From Dethiosulfatibacter sp. (GTDB lineage: Bacteria > Bacillota_A > Clostridia > Tissierellales > Dethiosulfatibacteraceae), in assembly GCA_019084435.1 (NCBI GenBank), contig JAHRFV010000255.1, positions 1 to 6,279 on the forward strand: a stretch of DNA of 6,279 nt, given 5' to 3'. Each line of letters starts with the position of its first letter. Position 1 is the stretch's first letter. This document shows, piece by piece, positions 1 through 5,039 of this stretch. The notes beneath the pieces are model-generated. The model had not been told where the DNA came from and searched no databases. It saw only the letters and a program-made list of their open reading frames with translations. A program made the translations under genes and the position numbers.

Positions 1-110
1 AGCATATTATGACCAAATATATTGTAAAAAGATAGATCTAAAACCTATCCAATAGAGGTCATGCAGAGCATAAAAAAAGGGTAAAAAACACGTGAAGAAG
101 AAAATAAAAG

Positions 111-119
111 TGGTATAGT
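111..119 (+). promoter_or_regulatory. Possible extended -10 promoter element for the SDR gene
   Basis: The sequence TGGTATAGT fits the extended -10 form TGnTATAAT with one mismatch. It would start transcription near 126 and give a leader of about 40 nt before the ATG at 167. No good -35 hexamer is seen 16-18 nt upstream, which extended -10 promoters can tolerate. A perfect TATAAT at 142-147 is too close to the ribosome binding site to serve this gene. The operon could equally begin upstream of the window, so this is a weak call. Confidence 0.3.
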
Positions 120-166
120 TTCTGATGGAATATAGGATAATTATAATTACAAAATGGAGGATATAA

Positions 167-925
167 ATGTCAGGGTTGTTTGATATTAATGGCAAAAAAG
201 CAATTATAACAGGTGCGAGCAGAGGATTAGGAAAAGGCATGGCGCAAGGATTACATGATGCTGGTGTTGAGTTGGTTATTCTGGGGACTAATGAAAAAAT
301 ATTAGAGGTTGCTAGAGAAATGAGCACAGATGATGCTAGGGTTTTTGGAGTAATTGCAGATTTCAGTAATGCTGAAAAAGTAAAAGAGGCTTTTGATGAA
401 TCTGTGTCTATTTTAGGAGATTTGGATATTTTAATCAATAATGCAGGTACGCAAATAAGACATCCGTCTGTAGAATTTCCTCTTGAAGACTGGGAATACG
501 TTCTGAATGTAAACTTGACATCAGCTTTTATTTTGAGTCAAAAGTCTGGAGAGATAATGATAAGAAAAGGAAAAGGAAAAATTATAAATATTGCTTCATT
601 ATTAAGTTTTTCTGGAGGTTTTACAGTTCCGGCCTATGCAGCTAGTAAAGGTGGAATTGCACAATTAACAAAGGCTTTTTCAAACGAATGGGCTGTCAAG
701 GGAGTTAATGTTAATGCAATCGCACCGGGATATATGGACACAGACAATATAGCTGCAATAAAAGTTGATAGTATTAGAAATGCTCAAATACTAGATAGAA
801 TTCCTGCTGGAAGATATGGGACACCTGAGGATATGATAGGTGCGGCAATTTATCTTTCTTCAAGAGCTTCAGATTATGTTCACGGTACTGTTATGTTAGT
901 CGATGGAGGATGGATGGGAAGATAA
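167..925 (+). CDS. KduD-like short-chain dehydrogenase/reductase (SDR)
   Basis: Cytosolic NAD(P)-dependent oxidoreductase of 252 aa, a normal classical-SDR length. Seen: cofactor motif TGASRGLG at residues 15-22, NNAG at 91-94, the active-site Asn in NVN (N116), catalytic Ser144, and YAASK giving Tyr157 and Lys161. The C-terminal half (NVNAIAPGYM at 181-190, ILDRIPAGR at 208-216, ASDYV at 234-238, VDGGW near the end) closely resembles remembered KduD, 2-dehydro-3-deoxy-D-gluconate 5-dehydrogenase, more than typical FabG. The ATG at 167 is supported by GGAGG at 156-160 with a 6-nt spacer. It lies 104 nt ahead of a FabZ-like gene on the same strand, so it may be the first gene of the acyl-CoA operon or a separate unit. 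The substrate is unknown: a sugar acid, polyol or 3-ketoacyl thioester are all possible. The SDR family is certain; the subfamily is likely. Confidence 0.93.
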   Translation: MSGLFDINGKKAIITGASRGLGKGMAQGLHDAGVELVILGTNEKILEVAREMSTDDARVFGVIADFSNAEKVKEAFDESVSILGDLDILINNAGTQIRHPSVEFPLEDWEYVLNVNLTSAFILSQKSGEIMIRKGKGKIINIASLLSFSGGFTVPAYAASKGGIAQLTKAFSNEWAVKGVNVNAIAPGYMDTDNIAAIKVDSIRNAQILDRIPAGRYGTPEDMIGAAIYLSSRASDYVHGTVMLVDGGWMGR

Positions 926-932
926 ATATTAA

Positions 933-967
933 AAAATGAGACACAACAGAAATATCAAAATGAGACA
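933..967 (+). repeat. Direct repeat of AAAATGAGACA, 24-bp period
   Basis: The 11-bp sequence AAAATGAGACA occurs exactly at 933-943 and again at 957-967, a 24-bp period in the gap between the SDR and FabZ-like genes. The second copy overlaps a dyad at 955-974. Paired direct repeats two helical turns or so apart can be activator or repressor sites, but the base composition is A-rich and the function is inferred only. Confidence 0.5.
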
Positions 968-974
968 ATTTTGA
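955..974. promoter_or_regulatory. Operator-like inverted repeat upstream of the FabZ-like gene
   Basis: TCAAAAT, a 6-nt spacer (GAGACA), then ATTTTGA: perfect 7-bp arms making a 20-bp dyad. It sits just upstream of a TATAAT at 989-994, where a repressor would block RNA polymerase. The arrangement suits a transcription-factor operator. No T-run follows, so it is not a terminator. The binding protein is unknown, and A+T-rich dyads arise by chance, so confidence is moderate. Confidence 0.4.
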
Positions 975-988
975 AAATTTATTGAACG

Positions 989-994
989 TATAAT
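989..994 (+). promoter_or_regulatory. Possible -10 element for an internal operon promoter
   Basis: A perfect TATAAT, predicting a transcript start near 1001 and a leader of about 29 nt including the Shine-Dalgarno site at 1013-1023. No convincing -35 hexamer lies 16-18 nt upstream and there is no TG extension. Perfect -10 boxes are common in DNA this A+T-rich. The adjacent dyad at 955-974 makes a regulated start here plausible. Confidence 0.3.
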
Positions 995-1029
995 AACAAT
1001 AAGATTTTTTTTAGGAAAGGTGGTAAAAA

Positions 1030-1461
1030 ATGTATATGGATAAAGAACAAATAAAAAACATTATTCCTCATAGGGATCCAATGCTTTTGGTTGATGAAGT
1101 TATAGAATTGAAAGATGGAGAATCTATTAAAACAAAATTTTACATCAGCCCTGATAGAGAAATTTTCAAAGGACATTTTCCCAATGCTCCTGTTTTCCCT
1201 GGAATTTATACAGTGGAATGTATGGCTCAAACTGCAGATATATTGTTACTCTCTATGCAACGATATAATAATACTACACCATTTTTTATAGGTATTAATA
1301 ATGTTAGATTTATGAGTAAAATAGAACCTGATGACACAATAGAGATTCATGCACAATTAACTTTGGATAAAAAAGAAAAAGGAATTGCTACATGTAGTAC
1401 TGAGGTTTATAACAAAGGAGATTTGGCAGCATCAGGAGAAGTTACTCTCGCAATGCGATAA
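1030..1461 (+). CDS. FabZ-like 3-hydroxyacyl-(ACP/CoA) dehydratase, hotdog fold
   Basis: A 143-aa protein of normal FabZ length, expected to dehydrate (R)-3-hydroxyacyl thioesters to trans-2-enoyl thioesters in the cytosol. Seen: the family's N-terminal IPHRDPMLLVDEV at residues 12-24, the catalytic histidine in GHFP (H49), and the catalytic glutamate in VECMAQ (E63), both in the expected context. The start at 1030 is supported by AGGAAAGGTGG at 1013-1023 with a 6-nt spacer; a second ATG two codons later is less well placed. It precedes a crotonase, thiolase and hydroxyacyl-CoA dehydrogenase rather than a fab cluster, so a CoA thioester may be the true substrate. This is inferred from context; FabZ enzymes normally use ACP. 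A housekeeping fatty-acid role is the alternative. Confidence 0.92.
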   Translation: MYMDKEQIKNIIPHRDPMLLVDEVIELKDGESIKTKFYISPDREIFKGHFPNAPVFPGIYTVECMAQTADILLLSMQRYNNTTPFFIGINNVRFMSKIEPDDTIEIHAQLTLDKKEKGIATCSTEVYNKGDLAASGEVTLAMR

Positions 1462-1495
1462 CAAAAATATACAAAAGTAATAGGGCAGGTAGAAG

Positions 1496-2266
1496 ATGAA
1501 TAAAGAAATAATATTGAATATAGAAAATAGAATTGCTACAATTAGCATTAATAGACCGGATGTCTTTAATGCTTTATCAAAAGATATTGTTGATGAACTC
1601 GACGTTATAATTGATAAAATAAAAGATAATTCAGAAATACACGTGTTGATTTTTCACAGTGATAAGAATTTTGCAGCTGGCGCAGATATAAAGCAAATGT
1701 CTGGATGTAATACTTTGGAAGCAAAAGCATTCGTCTTCACAGACACATTCAATAAAATATGTAATCTGAATATTCCTACAATAGCAGCTATAGAAGGATA
1801 TGCTTTTGGAGGAGGACTGGAGCTTGCGTTATGCTGTGACTTTAGAATTGCAGGACAAGGTGCAAAGATGGGACTGACTGAACTGAACTTAGGTATAATA
1901 CCGGGAGCAGGTGGAACAATTAGACTTCCGAGAATTGTAGGAGAAAGCAAAGCTAAAGAAATGATTTTCATGAGCAGAGTAATTGACGGTACTGAAGCTG
2001 AAAAAATTGGGCTCTCAAATCTTATGGTAGATGATGAGAGAGTATACAGAACTGCTGTAGAATGGGCTGAAAAGTTAAAAAGAAAAAGCTTAGTATCATT
2101 GATTGCAGCAAAAAAATCCATAAGAAATGGTATAGCAGATACAGATTATAACAGGTCAACCCAAGAAGAAGCTGATATATGGGCAGAATTATTTAAATCA
2201 CATGATCAAAAAGAAGGGATGAAGGCTTTTCTCGAAAAAAGAAAACCTAATTTTATGAATAAATAA
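1496..2266 (+). CDS. Enoyl-CoA hydratase, crotonase family
   Basis: A 256-aa crotonase expected to hydrate a trans-2-enoyl-CoA to the (S)-3-hydroxyacyl-CoA. Seen: AAGADIKQM at residues 60-68, supplying oxyanion-hole Ala63; FGGGLELALCCD at 104-115, supplying Gly106 and catalytic Glu109; and TELNLGIIPGAGGT at 128-141 with the second catalytic Glu129. Both glutamates match the rat mitochondrial enzyme (Glu144 and Glu164), so true hydratase activity is likely rather than another crotonase reaction. It lies 34 nt after the FabZ-like gene and 19 nt before the thiolase, consistent with one transcript. Its Shine-Dalgarno site is weaker than its neighbours' (AGGGCAGGT at 1482-1490, spacer about 5 nt). 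The clostridial crotonase gene crt is the closest known analogue, but chain length is not shown by sequence. Confidence 0.93.
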   Translation: MNKEIILNIENRIATISINRPDVFNALSKDIVDELDVIIDKIKDNSEIHVLIFHSDKNFAAGADIKQMSGCNTLEAKAFVFTDTFNKICNLNIPTIAAIEGYAFGGGLELALCCDFRIAGQGAKMGLTELNLGIIPGAGGTIRLPRIVGESKAKEMIFMSRVIDGTEAEKIGLSNLMVDDERVYRTAVEWAEKLKRKSLVSLIAAKKSIRNGIADTDYNRSTQEEADIWAELFKSHDQKEGMKAFLEKRKPNFMNK

Positions 2267-2285
2267 AAAAACAGGAGGTCACTTA

Positions 2286-3494
2286 ATGAAAAAATGTGTT
2301 ATAACTAGTGCAGTAAGAACTGCTGTGGGAGGATATCTAGGCAGCTTAAAGACTGTAGAGGCTCAAGATTTAGCAGCTGTAGTTATACAAGAAGTTTCAA
2401 AGCGTTCAAAAATTAATCTCGAAGATGTACAGCAAGTAATTTTTGGAGATGTTTATGGATATACACCAAATATTGCTAGATGTGCGTCTCTTGTAGCAGG
2501 GGTGCCTATAGAAGTACCTGCTTTTACTGTAGACAGACAATGTGCTTCATCATTACAGGCAGTTGTAAGTGCCGCTCAAGAGATTAACTCTGAAAATGCA
2601 GAAGTTGTAATCGCAGGAGGTGTAGAAGTAATGTCAAGAATGGTTTACTATTTAGATCCTTCAACAAGATATGAGCCTTTTCGATTGGGAGACAAAAATA
2701 TTTATGATACGTTTACTCATGGGGTTACTATTGTTCAGCCTAAGTCAATTTATCCAGAACTAAACATGGGAATAACTGCTGAAAATATTGCTGAAAAATA
2801 TTGTATCACACGTGAAGAACAAGATAAATTCGCATTTGACAGCCAACAAAAAATGAAAGCAGCAGTTGATGAGGATAAATTTAGAGATGAAATTATTCCT
2901 TATGAAGTAAAACTTAGAAGAGATCGTTTTACTTTTGATAAAGATGAGCATCCAAGACCGGAAACAACAATGGAGTCACTAGCTTCTTTAAGACCAGTTT
3001 TCAAAAAAGAGGGTTCTGTTACTGTTGGAAATTCATCAGGTATGAATGATGGAGCATCTGCAGTTGTTGTAATGTCTGAAGAAAAAGCTGCTAAATTAGG
3101 ATGTCAGCCTTTAGTTAAAATAATAAGCTATAGCAGTGTGGGTGTAGATCCAAATGTTATGGGAATTGGACCTGTTTCAGCGATTCATAAAGCATTGGAT
3201 AAAGCTGGATTATCATTAGAAGATATTGATCTGTTTGAGATTAATGAAGCTTTTGCTGCTCAAGCATTAGGAGTTTTAAAAGAACTAGGCATGGACATGG
3301 AAACTGAATTATACAAACGTGTTAATGTAAATGGTGGAGCTATAGCTCATGGACACGCTTTGGCAAACAGTGGAACAAGACTTTTAACTACACTTATATA
3401 TGAATTAAAGAAAAGAAATGGAAGATATGGTGTTGTGAGTCTTTGTATAGGTGGTGGACAAGGGATGGCTTTAGTAATTGAAAATTGTAACTAA
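2286..3494 (+). CDS. Thiolase (acetyl-CoA C-acyltransferase family) with variant signature motifs
   Basis: A 402-aa degradative/biosynthetic-type thiolase catalysing reversible Claisen condensation or cleavage of a 3-ketoacyl-CoA. Seen: nucleophilic Cys86 in RQCASSLQ; NEAF at 320-323; His357 in the segment NVNGGAIAHGHALANSG; and Cys387 in SLCIGGGQG. All catalytic residues are kept, but the His segment reads GHA where GHP is usual, the Cys motif begins VDRQC instead of VN(x)xC, and the MGITAEN segment is preceded by Asn160 where short-chain acetoacetyl-CoA thiolases have His. The loop before it is about four residues longer than in the Zoogloea enzyme as remembered. AGGAGGT at 2273-2279 with a 6-nt spacer fixes the start. 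It sits between crotonase and hydroxyacyl-CoA dehydrogenase genes. The substrate may not be acetoacetyl-CoA. Confidence 0.93.
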   Translation: MKKCVITSAVRTAVGGYLGSLKTVEAQDLAAVVIQEVSKRSKINLEDVQQVIFGDVYGYTPNIARCASLVAGVPIEVPAFTVDRQCASSLQAVVSAAQEINSENAEVVIAGGVEVMSRMVYYLDPSTRYEPFRLGDKNIYDTFTHGVTIVQPKSIYPELNMGITAENIAEKYCITREEQDKFAFDSQQKMKAAVDEDKFRDEIIPYEVKLRRDRFTFDKDEHPRPETTMESLASLRPVFKKEGSVTVGNSSGMNDGASAVVVMSEEKAAKLGCQPLVKIISYSSVGVDPNVMGIGPVSAIHKALDKAGLSLEDIDLFEINEAFAAQALGVLKELGMDMETELYKRVNVNGGAIAHGHALANSGTRLLTTLIYELKKRNGRYGVVSLCIGGGQGMALVIENCN

Positions 3495-3519
3495 TTTACT
3501 GTTGTTCAAGGAGGATAAT

Positions 3520-4371
3520 ATGAAAATAAATAAGGTAGGGGTCGTTGGCGCTGGAATGATGGGCGCAGAAATTGGATTATGCTTTGCAAAATGTGGATTT
3601 GAAGTTATATTAACTGATATAACTGAGGAAATCGCAGCAAAAGGAAAAGCTAAACAAGAAGAAGTTTTGGATAGAAGTATTCAAAAAGGAAAGTTTAATG
3701 CTGATTTAAAAAGACAAGTGATGGATAGAGTATACACTACAGCAGATTTGACTCAGCTTGTAGATTGCGATTTTGTTATTGAGGCAGTAATCGAAGATTT
3801 AGATATAAAACAAAATATCTTCAAAAAACTTGATGAAATTTGCCAAGAAACCTGTATAATTGCTAGCAATACTTCAAGCATTTCTATAACAAAACTTGCT
3901 TCAGCTGTTTCAAAAAAACGTGTCGATAAATTTATTGGAACCCATTTCAATTCACCAGCAAGTGTAATGAGGTTAGTAGAAGTTATTCCTGCCTTGTTGA
4001 CTAGTGAGGAAACTATTGAAACGACATTCGAGTTATTAAAAGCAATTGAAAAAGAAGCGGTTAAAGTCAAAGATGTTGTAGGATTTGCCTTAAATAGATT
4101 ATTTCATGTATTCTGTATGGAAGCTTGTCGTCTTGTAGAGGAAGGAGTTTGCTCACCAGAAGATATAGATAAAGTTTGTGTACATGGATTAGGACATCCA
4201 GTTGGTATATTTAAGTTGCTTGATATCACAGGACATGATTTAAATATAAAGGTTGATGAAATATTGTTTGATGCATATGGTGAAAGATTCAGGCCTAGTC
4301 AGCTCATGCAACAATTGGTTGATAGTGGTTTGCTTGGGAGAAAATCAGGCGAAGGGTTTTATAAATATTAA
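3520..4371 (+). CDS. (S)-3-hydroxyacyl-CoA dehydrogenase, HBD type
   Basis: NAD-dependent oxidation of (S)-3-hydroxyacyl-CoA, or the reverse. The start is ATG 3520, not the in-frame ATG at 3478: AAGGAGG at 3508-3514 lies 5 nt upstream, and the earlier start would overlap the thiolase. This gives 283 aa, the usual length of 3-hydroxybutyryl-CoA dehydrogenase. Seen: Rossmann motif GAGMMG at 10-15 with Asp33 after strand two (NAD preference), SNTSS at 116-120 (Ser119), catalytic His142 and Glu154, Asn192 in GFALNRL, and C-terminal GRKSGEGFYKY. The His motif is HFNSPASVM instead of HFFNPAPVM; Ser at the fourth place is known in FadB and HADHA, but Asn at the third is less usual. HPVGIF replaces the common HPMGPLE. 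Last gene of the run, 25 nt after the thiolase and followed by a terminator. Confidence 0.94.
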   Translation: MKINKVGVVGAGMMGAEIGLCFAKCGFEVILTDITEEIAAKGKAKQEEVLDRSIQKGKFNADLKRQVMDRVYTTADLTQLVDCDFVIEAVIEDLDIKQNIFKKLDEICQETCIIASNTSSISITKLASAVSKKRVDKFIGTHFNSPASVMRLVEVIPALLTSEETIETTFELLKAIEKEAVKVKDVVGFALNRLFHVFCMEACRLVEEGVCSPEDIDKVCVHGLGHPVGIFKLLDITGHDLNIKVDEILFDAYGERFRPSQLMQQLVDSGLLGRKSGEGFYKY

Positions 4372-4386
4372 GTCTAATAGATTGTT

Positions 4387-4417
4387 AGAAAGAGCCTTTT
4401 TTAAGAGCTCTTTTTTT
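4387..4417 (+). terminator. Rho-independent terminator of the acyl-CoA operon
   Basis: AAAGAGC at 4389-4395 pairs with GCTCTTT at 4407-4413 around an 11-nt loop; the stem can extend by a G-U and an A-U pair. A run of seven T residues (4411-4417) follows. It begins 15 nt after the dehydrogenase stop codon, the expected place for the operon end. Confidence 0.85.
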
Positions 4418-4541
4418 ATGCTTCTAGCATAAGAACACTGTAGTCGAGGTGAGTCGATAAGGAATAAATCAAATTACAGAACAGGAAACATTCCGACTGA
4501 TGCGATTCGAAAAGCAATAAATCGTAATGTGAATATGATCT

Positions 4542-4776
4542 CAGAATAAGGGTTTAGAACTGACAGAGAAGATAGTGAATATACTTGCGTATTAGAAAGA
4601 GTGACCGGATTTTTAGATACGCAATTCCGGATAATAACAACAGGTTTATGCCACGAAAGCCTTCTATTATGAGTGATGTCATGCTGGGTTTCCATCCTAG
4701 GAATTCTCTGTATATAGGGATACTACACCGAACAGGTTGGCACAATCTATTCCGGAATATTCAATCTAGAGGGTAG
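4542..4776 (+). pseudogene. Possible remnant of a decayed, unrecognised gene
   Basis: Two short open segments join by a frame change near 4585-4595. The first, from 4542, reads QNKGLELTEKIVNILAY then stops. The second, 4585-4773 before its stop at 4774, begins LRIRKSDRIFRYAIPDNNN and includes GFHPRNSLYIG and TGWHNLF. Neither has a Shine-Dalgarno site or a recognisable domain, and the only start for the second is TTG. The G+C content is above that of the flanking DNA, which suggests former coding sequence, and some peptide stretches look protein-like. No family is assigned. The alternatives are chance open frames or an antisense remnant, since open frames also exist on the other strand at 4474-4745. 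Confidence 0.25.
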
Positions 4777-4796
4777 GTAGATTACTACAAATATTC

Positions 4797-4834
4797 TTGA
4801 TGCAAAAAAGCATTGCGAATTATTTATGCATCAA
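4797..4834. repeat. Inverted repeat TTGATGCA / TGCATCAA, possible activator site
   Basis: Perfect 8-bp arms at 4797-4804 and 4827-4834 are separated by 22 nt. The left arm overlaps a second dyad, ATGC-N6-GCAT, at 4800-4813. There is no T-run, so it is unlikely to terminate transcription. Its centre is about 150 nt upstream of the -24 box at 4968, a distance usual for enhancer sites of sigma-54 activators. That role is inferred from position and symmetry only. Confidence 0.4.
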
Positions 4835-4967
4835 AATTTCGGTGTAAGTTATTAAAGTGAATTTTCTATTAAGAACTATGATGATTTGTAAGATATTTTA
4901 GCGTTGAAATTTAGAGGTTGTCATTTATATAAAAAAAAATAGAAAGAAATTTTCAAGGGATCACTTA

Positions 4968-4983
4968 TGGCATAGAAATTGCT
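4968..4983 (+). promoter_or_regulatory. Sigma-54 (RpoN) -24/-12 promoter
   Basis: TGGCATAGAAATTGCT aligns without gaps to the sigma-54 consensus TGGCACG-N4-TTGCW. TGGCA of the -24 box and TTGCT of the -12 box match exactly, with the invariant GG and GC at the correct spacing; only two less conserved positions differ. Transcription should begin near 4994-4996, leaving a leader of about 45 nt before the ATG at 5040. An A+T-rich stretch and an inverted repeat lie upstream, as expected for an enhancer-dependent promoter. The activator gene is not in the window. Confidence 0.75.
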
Positions 4984-5039
4984 AGGTTAATATTAAATCA
5001 TTAAAAAATAGCTCTAACCATATTTTAAGGAGAAATAAA

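Larger units (their letters stand above)
4418..4967. other. Long gap without an intact gene
   Basis: Between the operon terminator and the sigma-54 promoter no complete gene with a Shine-Dalgarno site is seen on either strand. Composition is uneven by hand count: 4621-4740 is 51/120 G+C (about 42%), while 4861-4920 is 15/60 (25%). The richer part may be a decayed gene (separate entry). The poorer part, ending in an A-tract near 4931-4939, looks like ordinary promoter-upstream DNA. CCGGA occurs at 4605, 4627 and 4752, the last inside the perfect 12-bp palindrome TATTCCGGAATA (4748-4759). No RNA gene was recognised. Confidence 0.6.

Noticed and set aside
9..62. ATGACC / GGTCAT inverted repeat, with nested GATAG/CTATC and the small ATGC-AGA-GCAT hairpin at 61-71
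   Set aside because: The arms are short and widely spaced, no T-run follows, and chance is a sufficient explanation in DNA of this composition.
142..147. Perfect TATAAT upstream of the SDR gene
   Set aside because: Transcription would start at or inside the ribosome binding site (156-160), leaving no workable leader.
7..438. Antisense open frame of 143 codons overlapping the SDR start
   Set aside because: It is a shadow of the SDR gene, is low-complexity and hydrophobic, and shows no recognisable domain.
1654..2121. Antisense open frame of 155 codons within the crotonase gene
   Set aside because: It lies wholly inside a gene with intact catalytic motifs, and no domain is recognisable.
3478..3519. 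An upstream in-frame ATG that would lengthen the hydroxyacyl-CoA dehydrogenase by 14 residues
   Set aside because: It lies inside the thiolase gene, has no Shine-Dalgarno site, and the Rossmann fold begins right after the ATG at 3520, which has AAGGAGG 5 nt upstream.
4739..4754. Second sigma-54-like site, TGGCACAATCTATTCC
   Set aside because: The -24 half is perfect, but the -12 half lacks the required GC at the right spacing.
4418..5039. CRISPR array, tRNA, riboswitch or insertion-sequence ends in the long gap
   Set aside because: No regularly spaced repeats, cloverleaf, known aptamer motif, or terminal inverted repeats with target duplication were found by eye.
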